Positions 12,990-24,779 of a stretch of 64,000 nucleotides of DNA are shown here, piece by piece. Source of the stretch: Ceriagrion tenellum. Taxonomy: Eukaryota > Arthropoda > Insecta > Odonata > Coenagrionidae. The DNA lies in contig OY720639.1 in the NCBI GenBank assembly GCA_963169105.1, positions 124,331,117 to 124,395,116 of the forward strand. Reading direction: 5' to 3'. Both the position numbers and the translations under genes were made by a program. The stretch's first letter is position 1; every line of letters begins with the position of its first letter. Below the pieces are notes generated by a model, which saw nothing but the letters and a program-made list of their open reading frames with translations, was not told the DNA's origin and did not search any database.

Positions 12990-14415
12990 CATTGAAAATA
13001 TTATAGTTTTGCCACAAATGCACCTGTAGACGAACAATTACATTCCATACAGGATTGCAATATTGATGCGCGCGAGTTAGAGTTCATGTGCCTATTTTAT
13101 TGTATTTTCGTACTCTTAGATGCTTTTGAAGCTCTCTGAATTAGACTAATTTTGTGTCAAATTGTTTGGAATAAGAATAGTATAGCACTCATTAGCCTTA
13201 ACGGTATTACGCTTCCTTATTACTCTACGGCAACAGAAATGAAGCCTTTGAAAGGTAAACCTGCACATCAATATATCAAAGTCAGCAAACGAAGGCTGTT
13301 TTTCGGTGCTTTCGATGAAAAAAATTATATTTCTAATGATGCAGCTGAACGGCTTCATACGCTTAGTTTAGAATGAATTCCTTGGTCCTACTGAAATAAC
13401 ATCAACTTATACTGGCGCTGGCGAAATATTAGAAATGGAACTTCGTGGCAATTTCCAGGTATTTTAATGATATATTTTGACTTCGTAGCTCCTGGAAAAT
13501 AGGTCTCAATCGACCATCGTACCCTTAAAAAGAAGATGAAGTTAATAAAATTAATGGTTTTTTGCAGCTCATTAATAATTTCTTCGTTGTTACATTCTTC
13601 TCAATTTTCTTGCTATAGCACTCGTATATTTTGATAATTTTTTTACGTAGACATCAAAGTACCTCAATTATCTTCTCAATATGTTATTGCTTCGTAGTCA
13701 GGAGCCTAAGCGTTATTTAATTTTTAAATATATAATATAATTGCCTCAATCGTGATTATTTATTTCGAGAAATAACGTAAGCCCCTTATTTGATGACTAT
13801 TTTTCATGTTGCATTATTTACAGAGTTGAAGATTTGGGCATTTTAGCTCTTGGATGTTAAATATCTTTCCAAACTCATTCGGGTCGCAATTAACAGGACT
13901 CAATGGAAGTAGCTTTCAAGTTCAAGTAGTTTAAGACGTTTATTCAATAAAATACTGGTCCGAATTTCCGCTTATTTTAGCCTTGTACTCTACCTCAGTT
14001 TTAAAGTAAGCGACCGTTCCACCAATGTGATGTGCCTTCCGGCTTGAAGACAAAGGTAGTGAACTGCGAGTTCTTTGCTTTTTAAAAATGTCGATGGCAA
14101 ATAAAATCAAGTGTTGATACTCATACTTTTGGGCATTCGCAAAACTGAATTTTAGCTTTGAGAAAAATTTCATTTTAGATAATTATTTCGTTTCTTCGTA
14201 TTCATTTACTGAAAGTTCATTTTCCAGTTTACGTTGTTTGTACTTTGAAAAAATTTAAGCGTTCTCGGCTCAGATTTAAGGCATTCTTATTCATCCTTGT
14301 TTTTACTCATCGTGGTTGGACCGCCTGTTTAAATTCAATATTCTTTTCCTAGACTGAAGTCATCGGTCAGTGATCTTGATGGATTTGTTATAAACATCAG
14401 ATTTACGGAAAATTT
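12990..14415. other. AT-rich non-coding stretch, nothing recognised
   Basis: An open frame at 13,152-13,376 (plus) coincides with an antisense frame at 13,146-13,358. No splice sites or motifs decide between them and I do not call either. Confidence 0.4.
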
Positions 14416-14491
14416 GTTCAAGTATCCTTTGAAAATATTCAAACATGGCGGATGAATTTTTTTTTGAAGAAATTGCCATGAGAAAAATTCG

Positions 14492-14566
14492 GCCTGGACT
14501 GGGAATCGAACCACGGACCTTTGGTTTGCCAGACCAATGCGCAGACCACTACGCTATTAGGAAGCC
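14492..14566 (-). pseudogene. tRNA-like SINE head, minus-strand arm (anticodon-loop GGC)
   Basis: The minus strand has a good A box (TAGCGTAGTGG), a D stem, an anticodon stem TTGGT/ACCAA around loop CTGGCAA (U33 present, anticodon position GGC) and B box GGTTCGATTCC. The 5' acceptor strand does not pair with the 3' strand (TCCAGGC), so it is unlikely to be a working tRNA. Confidence 0.6.
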
Positions 14567-14635
14567 TGGATAGCGCGGTGGTCTGCGCTTTGGTCCGGCA
14601 AACCAAAGGTCCGTGGTTCGATTCCCGGTCCAGGC
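14564..14635 (+). pseudogene. tRNA-like SINE head, plus-strand arm (72 nt, anticodon-loop GGC)
   Basis: The sequence folds as a tRNA: a complete 7-bp acceptor (GCCTGGA/TCCAGGC), D stem GCGC/GCGC, and anticodon stem TTGGT/ACCAA with loop CCGGCAA, where positions 34-36 read GGC (an alanine anticodon). The T arm pairs only in part (3 of 5) and U33 is replaced by C. Together with its place in a SINE inverted repeat, this argues for a tRNA-derived SINE head and not a tRNA gene. Confidence 0.6.
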
Positions 14636-14739
14636 TGAATTTTTCTCATGGCAATTTCTTCAAGTATCCTTTGTTTAACGTAGTTTCCTTTACTATCCTT
14701 GTAACGCGGAATAATGAGCCGGGAAGCACGTTATCAATC

Positions 14740-15245
14740 GCTTTCGAGTGAAATCAAATGGGCTCGGAGTCGGAAGACTGATGAAGGCGAGCTCCTTCCT
14801 CAAAATGAGATGGCAAGTCGTCCTCTTCCGATCCTTATTTCCAGGCCTGCACTCCGCCCACTGTCGACGGCAGACTCAAATAAAAGATCTCGGACGAGAA
14901 AAGGGGTTGGGATACAAATAAAGGGACAGTCGATATAGATGGCCGTTGATTAAATGGGGTGGAGGAGGAGGCTGGGATGGAATGGGTCTCTGTGGATGGG
15001 AACTCAATCGGGGTAATGAAGACAGTGATGAGATTGAAGTGGAGGCGGAGACGAATGAACGGAGGCGGTCGAGAAAAAACCGTCGGCGCTAAAAAAAAAG
15101 GAAGTCTGTTGGACCGAAGAGATGAGAATGGTGAGTGGGGCCGACACTCTCCGAAGGGAGAAATTGGAGCCGTGGCGTGTCCACTCCGTTGTCAGTCACA
15201 AGTGAATCTTCTCGGTGGAGTCCAATTTCTCGTAGACAGGCCAAA
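14740..15245. other. purine-rich, CpG-containing island
   Basis: Plus strand rich in G and A (for example GGGTGGAGGAGGAGGCTGGG near 14,956) with CpGs. Open frames 14,714-14,938 and 14,959-15,249 reflect this composition. No splice or promoter signal was found. Confidence 0.4.
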
Positions 15246-15259
15246 ATGAGGTGACGTAT

Positions 15260-16590
15260 AAAGTACTACTGAAAACATTGCTAGAAGTTAACCTGTTGTA
15301 TCGTCTGTTAAGTAATCATCACATTGACTGCTAACAGTACGCGCGCTAGTCGAACAGAATATGAATTCATTTGCGAATATAACCTGTTAAATCTGCTTGG
15401 CCTCAAGCCAAAAATTAACTTAATGATGGAATCACCAAATTTGTAGAATAAAGTGCTTCTTTTTTACCGACGATTACTTATTGGGTGGATGCAGAAGTAT
15501 AATTCTGGTGAAGTTACATATATTTTAACAAGAAACGTTTTTAATTTTTCCAATGATAATCCACTCCAATTGCTCTAATGATGGATGTCTTCCTCACTTC
15601 TGACCCACTTGTATTCGCTTAGTTATCATCCATGAATGATATTTTTAGGCAAATACCAGTTGCAAGTAGAAGAGCCAAACTGAAGCGGAATAAAAACGGC
15701 TTGAAGAAATATTTGAAGTTAACCAGTTATGTGGTCCATAAAGTTATTATTTCCTAAACTGAAAGCAGAATATTTTTGGGCTAGTTTATGGTGATAGGTT
15801 GGAGGAGAAATCGATAAAAGCAAATTTTAAGTCAAGACTAATAATTATAAGATAATTTTTTGTTTTTATATGAAATTTATTATCAGTTGCCATGATAAAC
15901 TTTTGAAAGGTTAGTAATAGTACTACTCAATTAAGGGCTTATCAGAAAATAATTTTTCACTGTAAGAGGTGTTGAACTTCTTTAATGCTGAATTTTTAAT
16001 AGATATAAACGTAATATCGTCTGCACTTAAGTTACTACCGTTATCGGTATCGTCGTAAAACCTGCTTTTGATTAGTATTTATCTCGATCTCGATATTAGT
16101 ATCTTTGTCATGCAAAATGCATGTCATTTTATTACTCTCCCATTCAACCTGCAGTATCACCTGCTTGACTGCCTCCGATGACCTATGTCATGCTGCATCC
16201 ACTTACAACACTTTCTCACATTGCTGTCCAGCAGCTTCAACTACGGAAGTAAAATGCTACTTTTCTGTTATTCTATTTGTCCTTCACCCCTTCTCTATCC
16301 TCATCCGAACTCAATCTAGTTCTCATCTGCAATCAACAACTACACGTGTAGTGCGCTGCTCGCAAATAGTCAAGCTTTTTAATCCTGTCGAATTCCTTCT
16401 CATCCATACTGTTCATTATCTCAGTTCATCGCATCATCATGGCTTCATTAGAGCTTCTAAGACTGCTGTTCTAATTATCCCTTCACAATACGAAGGCAAT
16501 GGAAGGGTAAATATTTTTCATTCTTGTGAAGTATTTTTTTGCATTTTATCTGCCTACGTCATTGGCCAATTCAATGTTTAGTTTCCTTAC
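15260..16590. other. AT-rich non-coding stretch, nothing recognised
   Basis: No supported feature. The 158-codon open frame at 16,105-16,581 abuts the following LINE remnant but shows no reverse transcriptase or ORF1 motif. Confidence 0.4.
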
Positions 16591-16599
16591 ATTCAGCAT

Positions 16600-17640
16600 C
16601 CGCCAACTTTACAGGGAGCGAGTTATCACAATGGGAATGAGAGACGGAAAAAAGTTGGAAAATAAAATTAACAAAGGAGTAAGACAAGGATGCAACCTCT
16701 CTCAAGTAGCCAAGGATGTAACCTCTCTCAATCTCTCTCACTATTCAGCATGTACTTGGAGGAGGATGTAAGAGGAGCACAAGGAATTGGACTGAGTGGA
16801 ATGAAGATAAACGGAGAAGAAATAAATTTGCTCCGCTCCGCTGATGATATTGCAGTCATAGCTAGAAAACGCGACGATCTTCAAATGTCATTAAATGCAG
16901 TAGACTAAGTTCTTCAAGAATTTAATATGAAAATAAATAAGATGAAGACTAAAATCGTAGTACACGGAAGGGAAAAGCTGAATGCAGAAGTCATACTGAC
17001 AGGGGAGAAATTAGTGAAAGTGGATTTCCTCTTCTATCTCGGAAGTACCATTTTGTGGGTCGGAGGAAGTACAACGGATATGAAGCGAAGAATAGTCCTA
17101 GCTAAGAATACGTTCATGTTAAAAAAACTGCTGTGCTCAAAGAGAATAGCGTTATAAACTAGGTAACAGTATATAAAAACATTCGAGTGGTGCGTAGCAC
17201 TACGTGGATCGAAAGCATGGACCATTGGAAAGGTGACCAGATCAGACAAAAAGCCTTTGAGACCTAGTGCTGGAGGAGGATGCTGAAGATAAATGGACGA
17301 CTAGATTAAGAAATGATGAAGTTTTTAGAAGAGTAAAAGGGGAAAGGGCCATATGAAACACTATACTGAAAAGAAGAGCTACTTGTAGATGGATTGTACT
17401 GAGGTACAACTGAGGTACAAGTCTGAGGTACAACAGGTTTGTTAAGAACATAATTGATGGTAAAATAGAGGGAAGAGTTCCCAGAGGAAGACCCAGGATG
17501 GATCCAGTTTATGGATCATATAAAGAGCAAACTCTAGGAAGAGCTACCAGGAAGTAAGGGACGTAGTGTTAGATAGGGAGGAATGGAGGGCTGAAGTCAA
17601 GCCAATCTAAGGATTGCACGGTAAACGATGATGACCACTT
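16600..17640 (+). mobile_element. 5'-truncated, decayed LINE (RTE-like reverse transcriptase C-terminal half)
   Basis: Three frames in succession spell the second half of a non-LTR reverse transcriptase. KGVRQGCNLS (block 4) ends frame 16,526-16,771. LLRSADDIAVIA at about 16,827-16,862 is the catalytic YADD box with Y changed to S. Frame 16,927-17,157 has FYLGSTI, the usual YLGS block. From 17,170 to 17,600 a frame-shifted relic of the C-terminal region remains (RGSKAW, GRVPRGRPRMD). It ends near 17,640. Frameshifts, stops and the SADD change make it inactive. The same family occurs at 35.7-36.7 kb. Confidence 0.8.
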
Positions 17641-17649
17641 AACAGTGAT

Positions 17650-20600
17650 TGAGGATCGGTTTTGTGAGTTTTGGCCATTTTTGGAATATACTGAGCTCGT
17701 GTTGTCAATATATTTCCTAGCATACGTCCGCGCTGTTAGTCTTTCAGTGCCTCCAGTTTTTCTACATGCTGTTCAAATATTTGCGTTAGGATTTGTATTT
17801 AGAATTTTCCTGACTGGGAAGGAAACCAGCTCTTTAATGAGTCACTCTGGCCTTTTCATTCAGGATGCCGGATTTCCATTGCTCTCTCCCCCTTCATTTG
17901 AGCCCCGCCACTTTCACTGCGCCATTCTGCACGAATATTCTCGTAGCCTCCGCAGCAAATCACTTTGATTGCTTCGCATGTGTTCAGCGTTGGAATGCAT
18001 TATGAAGACAAAATCGGATCGAAAGTATTCGCGCATTAGAATTGTTTGTCAGAAAATACAAACCTAGGCAGGCCAAAGAAGAGAAAAAATCCACATGGAC
18101 CGATAAACAGAGAACATTGACTAAGGGGTCAGAGTTGGGTCGTTTTTGCTTTATCATTTGTCTAGGGCATTGAAGGGAATTGGTAGCATCTAATAATGAG
18201 CCCTGCGTCATACCTTACCTTCGTATAACCACCCACCTGGCATAGCATCTTTCAACCATGTTAGTACCTGCAATCACCCAGTTTGTCGAACATGGCTGAA
18301 TTTCTTCCTGTGACTATGTTTTACGATTTCTACTTTTGTGTTTAATTGCTCGTGAACGGCCTTAATAACATACAAGACGTTTTCTGATACTAAAAAAATA
18401 ATTGTGTCCAGTTATGTCAAATCTGGAACTCACTGCTTGATCCCCTTAACATCTGTGCTATCTTGAGTTTATTGAGTAGCTTACTAAAATATTTCAAGGC
18501 ATCCTTATCATCAACTCCCTGTACCTTGGCTTGGTGTCTCACAAATACGAATACCCAATTTAATTGCTTAACTCCTCTTTTGTCTTACCGACTTTTGGCA
18601 ATCGACTTTTGGTCGACGCAATTAATAATTCTCAGTTCGTCCCCAATTACACTGTGGATGACTAAACATTTTGATAGATTACCCATTATAACAAAGTTCT
18701 AGTATTTGTACAACGCCAAATTTTTATATTTCTTGGATAATATATTTTTTCATTGGGACATCGTATCGCATGATTCAGAATAACTATGATGTTTTTCTGT
18801 TGTTGCCTCGTTCATGCCGATATTTTGTTATGTGTTCTAAGCAGAAAAGAATAAACGAAATAGATGCGTAGATTTTACAGTAGCGTAATTTTTATATCAT
18901 AAGGCATTGTTCATGCAATTTTTTTTGTGTAAGTTGCGTTATACTGGACGTGACTCATAGCAACTTGCAATAAAGGAAACAATTGGTTATCCCCCGGGAC
19001 TTTGGCGACGCGCACTCACATTCAAGGTATTACATTGGGGTATAGAGTAAAGAATGAAAAAAATTGTAATATGTAAATCGCTGGCAGAAATACGAGATCA
19101 ACTGCGGATGTCAAGTGCTTTGTCATTGCTAGGAATGACCGGAATTAATCATTGTTGAAGTGTAAATACGACCCTTCATTTTCTTTCAACCAATTGGAGC
19201 AAGGGTTATCTCTTCCCGTAGTTCCTCATCAGAGAGGAAATACGGAATGAGGAGGAATTGGGACCGCTATCCAGCAAAAGATCATATTCTGATATGCTCC
19301 ATATGTGATGTATTATATGTCATATTTTTGCTTGTTTTGATTTTGTTGTGGAGTTATAGAAAGTTCATCCAAAGCCAAACATAAAAATTAAATCTTATGC
19401 ATGCATGTTATTTCATTTGTGAAATAATATTTATTATTTAGTTATTTTTATTGGGATGGGGGATATTATTATGAGCTATGGTGATAATCGGTAATTGAAT
19501 AAAAGGTTTGGATTTCAGTATTAATTAACATAATGCATTTACTCATTAACTGTCACAAATACTTGTCGCCCAAAAAGGAAAACGATGGTAGAAAAGTAGG
19601 GAGCGATCTATTGTACATGGTTTTCTCTCGTGCTTCTACGAATGTCTCTCATGAACTATTCACCTCCTCCAACTGATTTCCTCTGTCTTTATCGGTCCCT
19701 CCTCTTCGATTTGGGGTAAATGTTTTTCCTTTTCATCGCCGCCGACGTAAGGTTTTGAGAGCCGCGTGAGTGAACGATGGATGGCGTGTCTCTTTCTCGC
19801 CACTTATTTCCACGGCATTTTTATTAACGGTCTAAGCAAAATGAGATTTCGTGACATGGGCGTTTGTTTTTGTATTAAATGAAATATGCACTGCGTCAAT
19901 GGGAAATCGTTTTACGATAAACTCAATTAATATAGTGGCATTATCCGTTTAGGAATTTTATCAAAACAACGATCCCTTTTCTCTGGTAAAATCATTGAGC
20001 AGTAGTTACCGACCTTAATACCTTTTTAAAACTAACGATCGTAATTAAGCGTTTGGAGTCCAACGTTTTCAATCAAAGGAATATTTTACAATTTTTCTAG
20101 AAATGTCTAATATTACTGCCCGAATTAATTAAAAATATTTTCCTTTCTTACATCTGATGTTGACACATTTGTCCAGATAGTTCTTTTTTGATATCTAACT
20201 TTTATATTACTTTATATATTAAAAGGCACTCCTGAATTGAGAGAAGCTAATAGTTCATTTGAAATTTATGAGAATGTTACCAAAATTTTCTCTTTCATTA
20301 GATATTATGAAATGTTCATAACTCCTATTACTCTTAAAAGTTTGTCATAATTGCTGCATATTACATCCTGTACGTATTGTTACAAGTTTTGAAGTCTAAA
20401 AATAAGGAAGCAGACAAGGTTTATTGATAATGCGGCATATGGCCCGAGCGATCTGAGGAAAATGGAGCGCCTCATTTAGGTCTAATAGTGAAAAACATTA
20501 GTTTTCAACACATTATTACGAAAATCTTTATCAGTTTTTTGTTTTAGTTTACAATTTATATGGATTTATTTTTTTGGAAATTACTAAAGAGAAAGTGTAA

Positions 20601-21800
20601 TAAAAACTGGGGTAGATATTTACTGTTCGGGGGATGCGGGCACCGAGAACTAACCGGACTTTATGAAATATTTCGTTGCGTTACTGAATCCTGGTTTGGA
20701 AACCATGTATTGAAAGCCGTAGTGATGCACGGGCTGTACTGGTTTGTCAATGCTCGCTGATCAATGAGAATATCACTGATCAGAATCCGATTTTGAACTT
20801 GGAAACCTTCCGGTGGCAATATGATTTACACTGACTTGAGTTGGTAGTGCTAAATTATCTTAATATTCTATGCTTCTAATCTATTTTGCACCAAAAGTTA
20901 CTTTCATCTGTACTATGTATCGCGGTAATCAAGATTTCAAGTGGAAAGAGCTAAAAAAATTTTTTTTACTCTTTATTACTCGAGGAATTTAACCGAAGAA
21001 TAATTTAAATTCGGTTAATCACGTAATTAGGGCGGTTACAGAGTTATTGTATATATTAGTAAGTACAGAGGGTGGTTTTTAATATTTTCAAAGCAATAAC
21101 GCCCATCATTGGGAAAGCATATTTATAGATAAATTTAAATTAACTTGCTACATTGATTGTTGCCCATTTTAAAGTGGAATTATCAATTTTACAGCTACCA
21201 AAATCTCTATATTTTTCTAATTTTAACATAATTGTTTTTGGTTATTTTTCATATAATATAAAATAAAGAGTCACTGCGATTTTTATTGGTTTTCTGTAAA
21301 TTCATTAGTTAACGCGTAAACGACTGTGAACTGAGAGTAATAAATTATGTAAAATCAACTTACACAGGATGGATGATCCTAGGGTTTTAGATATTGAAAA
21401 TTGGGGTTAGCTCGCGGCCAACCATTAAGCTTAGGTGGAAGAGCAGAAGAGAAGAAGAAACCATTAAACTTAGGTGGAAAAGGTTGGTTTTTCTCAGTTG
21501 ACACATGATAGCATTGACTTTTCGGGATTTGAATGAACTGACCTCTATTGTAACTTCTCAAAATGCTTACCCATTTAGGGTAGTTTGCATTTTATTATTG
21601 CCATTGAATTTGTTGCATGTTATTTCTTCTACAAATAAATATTTTCGATAAAGTAACGAGTACATGATCCGAAGTTTCATTCATTTCTATCAAGTTAGAA
21701 TATTATTTTATTACTTCAAACGTTATAAACTTAAGACTACCCTTCTAAATGTTTTATTAGGTCAGTATGAAGTTATTTTTACGTAATATTGGTAATTGAA
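17650..21800. other. AT-rich stretch, nothing firmly recognised
   Basis: The 107-codon frame at 17,645-17,968 has no family features. A candidate short exon at 18,957-19,020 (CATAG before, AAG then GTATTA after) is open but too short to trust. A purine/pyrimidine patch lies near 19,600-19,850. A short inverted repeat, TTAACCGAA / TTCGGTTAA, sits at 20,989-21,018. Two copies of ACCATTAARCTTAGGTGGAA lie at 21,421-21,440 and about 21,459-21,478. Confidence 0.4.
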
Positions 21801-21816
21801 AGTTTTTTTATGAGAG

Positions 21817-22268
21817 GCCATGCATGAAATTTTGGTTCGTAGCTATGTAAGGTCCGGTAGTGAAAACAGGTGAGTATCCTCTCGTTAAATTGTACAGAAA
21901 CTCTTCAGAGGTCATATTATTCATGATCATAACCTTCATATTTTATACTTACTTACTGTGTTGTAGAGACGGGATATATCCGAGGAAGTATCTGACGAAA
22001 GAGCCGGGCGTAATGCCGAGGCAGCAGGAATGTTATGGAACGAAATTTCGGCTCGTAAGTCGGGGAAGAATGACGTTGTGGTCAGGGTGATGATAGAACA
22101 GGCTGGAAAGAAGGACAATGGTAACTTTTGAGTGTTTCATTTTCATGAGATGCGTTGTGTGATAGGCCTCTCGTCCTTGCCATGCTCGTTACTTATTTTT
22201 CTGCATTCACAGAGCAGAGTGCGCTACTTCAGAAATACCAAGCATTAATTTCTTCATTGCAGAAATGA
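21817..22268 (+). CDS. putative three-exon gene end, function unknown
   Basis: Exons 21,817-21,869, 21,969-22,120 and 22,213-22,268 join in frame through two short GT-AG introns (99 and 92 bp). Donors are CAG|GTGAGT and ATG|GTAACT. The last acceptor is a strong pyrimidine tract ending TTCACAG. The middle exon is open for 50 codons and is closed by in-frame stops just inside both introns (TAG at the acceptor, TGA after the donor). The product is acidic and basic (RDISEEVSDERAGRN, then AGMLWNEISARKSGKNDVVV) and ends EQSALLQKYQALISSLQ plus K and TGA, a coiled-coil-like tail. An ATG at 21,820 could be the start, giving about 85 residues. Alternatively 21,817 begins an internal exon after the acceptor ATGAGAG. 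An AATAAA lies near 22,541. I do not recognise the family. Composition differs clearly from the F/L/I/S-rich chance frames nearby. Transcript evidence is lacking, so this remains a prediction. Confidence 0.42.
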
Positions 22269-22559
22269 AAAATATCTTTAGAACTTCAGTTAGCATTATA
22301 GAAATAACCTCTATCACCAAATATTCTTTGCCTACTTTCCCATTCAAATGGCTTAAAGGGGTTTCATTAAATTTATAAATGTATCATCTTTCGAATGTGT
22401 CCACCTTGTAGGTTGATTAATCAATACAATACAGCCGATGGTAAGCCTGGTTGCGTGGAGACAAGCACCTCTTCATACAGCCGATATTTGCTCTCCTATA
22501 TTTTATTTAGGACTGTGGCGTTACTAAGTTACGGCCAATGCAATAAATTTTGAAAGATT

Positions 22560-23370
22560 TTCAACATATCACCCGTGTCTATTTCAATTTGAGTTGATTA
22601 AGCCATTTGAAAATGTTCAGATTTGAATTTTCAAGGGTGCCATAAGTTAGAAATATTTCCCTATTTTTTCTTATTTTGACCGTGCGTTACGTAGTTCACC
22701 TGACTCAATGGGCGGGAAATTTCTTTTCTAGTGTTAAGCCTCTCACCATGTTCTCTGTAAAGAGCGTATCGTTTTCAATTACCTTGCTCAGCGTTCTACT
22801 CTTCAAATGGAAATATGGAGTTAAAAATGGAAGATTTTTATCATTGCTCCCTAAGTTAAAATTCCGACTTTTCACGTTATTTCTTCTACGTCTTGATGCA
22901 ATTGTGATGAGGGGTATATTGTTAAGGTCAATGACTACTCTTGAATTACGCCGACCTCTTGAAGTCGGTAATTTTGTGGCTGCTAGTATTGAGCTACGCT
23001 TCCCCAATATTTTGAAGTCAATTTTTATTTCTTACTTTTTTATGCTAATTCATCGCATACCTTATGTGTTGAATTGAATATGGCTTTTTACATACCTTAT
23101 GGATTAATTTTTTTTCTCACGTCGCACTCATTCGGGCGTATTTAGTTTTATATTGAACGCATAACTATTTCGATACCCTCTTGTTTCTCTAGGGTTCATT
23201 GATTTTTATGTTCCTTAAAGGAGCGTTCCTCGTGGCATAGGCTTCGTAAAGCGAAAGGGCGAAAGCTCGCGACTCGATTAAAGTAAGTAATTTATCTTTT
23301 GTCAAGTTTACTTCAACATATTTTTCTGGCAATTTTTTTACAAAGTCATCGCAGAAAAAGTTTCCAGAGT
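22560..23370. other. AT-rich stretch, nothing firmly recognised
   Basis: Plus frame 22,676-23,077 (133 codons) overlaps an antisense frame of 100 codons (22,705-23,007). Neither shows a known domain or consistent splice sites, so I leave both uncalled. Confidence 0.35.
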
Positions 23371-23379
23371 AAGAAAAAA

Positions 23380-23720
23380 AAATTCGAGCGAAAGACTTTA
23401 TTAGCGCTCGCCAAAACTTTTAAATGACCTTTTAACGGGGGTGAAGGGGACGAAGAGAACGAGGTAGAAGGAAGAAGGGCTAGAAATTGAAAGAACGTAT
23501 TTGAGCAAGGGGGAGCAGGGTGAAATTCGGGAGAAAAGGCGATGTGTAAACACACTCCCCCGGTATAACCTGGTAACCAGCGTAGAAGGTCGGTCCCGGG
23601 GAGGGAGGGGCGTTGATTCCGTCCTAGGTCTGTGGAGGCTGCTGCTTGCTGTTTGGGTCGCCGTATCCTCATAGCCTCCTAAGCGAGTAACTCCCTCTAT
23701 GTTCTTACTTCTGCGCACAC
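23380..23720. other. purine-rich, CpG-containing island
   Basis: Plus strand rich in G and A (GGGGGTGAAGGGGACGAAGA region near 23,440) with CpGs. Antisense open frames (23,346-23,672 and 23,401-23,820) are P/S-rich translations of the island. No gene evidence. Confidence 0.4.
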
Positions 23721-23829
23721 GAGCGCGATGTGCCATACGATACTCGAATATAATAATCACATTGTAGTGTAAATTAGAAATCTCAGAAGATGCAGTATAT
23801 AGCTTGATTACGCGTTGCATAATATATCG

Positions 23830-24740
23830 TGCTATTATGGATACCTCTGACCATACAATAGCTCAGGATAGGAATTGCTTGTCGCTTTATCAGTCACATA
23901 ATTTATGACAATGTGTCGTTATTAGTTTACGTAAAATAATATTTAATATTTTCGCAGAATCTGGTTACTGCTTAATTTTCCGAAATGCATTTTAATTCAC
24001 ATGAGATGATATCTTATGGTATTTCATCGTGTTTCTCAGTGTCTCAATATCATTACATGATTTTCATGAGCATCTTTCACGGCATGATATGGTATGTTTC
24101 CTTACAGACGATAAACACATTCACTTAATCACTCATCGAGCGCTGAGGATAAATAAACCTACAGCGTCGTTTAGCGGTATACATTTTTGGAAATCGCAGT
24201 ACATCGCAATGCAATGAGTCCTGGGATCACTTTTCCAAAGCGATGCCTTCGGAATATTGCATATAGCTATCGATGCCTGCCATCATCGTTTTTCTTACTC
24301 TCATCCTACTATGTAAATTTACATAGAAAATTACAATTGGTTCTTTAATTAAAATGACTCATAGACATCTCATAACGTGTGATATCTTATGTCGTATCTT
24401 ATATCACACATCACCTGATTCCATGAGAAGATATATCGTACTAACGATATCTCAGTACCACTATCCAGTGCTTAAAAATATAGAATAACGCAGTACCGCT
24501 CAATCATAGCTCAGATTCGATGACGAATTCCAGGTCTCAATATATTTGGCGATGTGAGATATTGCGAAGTGTTGTATTGAATTGACCGCTGTCTTAATAT
24601 AGCGAATGGATACTTCACGAACGCCACTATACGTCACATTCCTATCACACTATCAAGTGAATTCTTCCCACCAATTCTCTTAAGCGTTTGCAGACCCCAT
24701 AACCTCATCCCCATCATCCGTAGTTTCTTTAACTGTGAAT
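23830..24740. other. AT-rich stretch with repeated GATATC/TCTCA-like words
   Basis: Words such as GATATCTTATG, CACATCAC and GTGAGATATTGCG recur here, and similar words appear at 42.2-42.9 kb. I could not define repeat boundaries or a coding frame. Confidence 0.3.
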
Positions 24741-24779
24741 AAGCCAAGAGTCAGGGGTGTGCGTGTCTCAAGTCAGTGC

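Larger units (their letters stand above)
14417..14673. mobile_element. inverted double tRNA SINE (foldback) with 15-bp target-site duplication
   Basis: TTCAAGTATCCTTTG occurs perfectly at 14,417-14,431 and 14,659-14,673, flanking a 227-bp insert. Most of the insert is a near-perfect inverted repeat (about 14,464-14,662). Each arm carries a tRNA-like unit with an A box (TAGCGTAGTGG or TAGCGCGGTGG) and a B box (GGTTCGATTCC). The two tRNA heads point away from each other, 5' ends together, so polymerase III start signals lie back to back at the centre. The duplication length is typical of LINE-mediated insertion rather than of a DNA transposon. The RNA could fold into a long hairpin. Confidence 0.8.

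Noticed and set aside
16105..16581. 158-codon frame just upstream of a LINE remnant, considered as LINE ORF
   Set aside because: No reverse transcriptase, endonuclease or zinc-knuckle motif; it does not continue the LINE frame.
19233..19320. Exon-like stretch after a good pyrimidine tract (CTCATCAG)
   Set aside because: Two frames stay open with quite different products and no good donor follows, so it cannot be told from chance.
22676..23077. 133-codon plus frame and 100-codon antisense frame
   Set aside because: Neither strand shows a domain, and the two cannot be told apart. Not linked in frame to the exons at 21.8-22.3 kb.
24000..24700. Possible transposon shared with 42.2-42.9 kb based on recurrent GATATC/TCTCA words
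   Set aside because: I could not find collinear matches, terminal repeats or duplications; simple AT-rich word sharing is a sufficient explanation.
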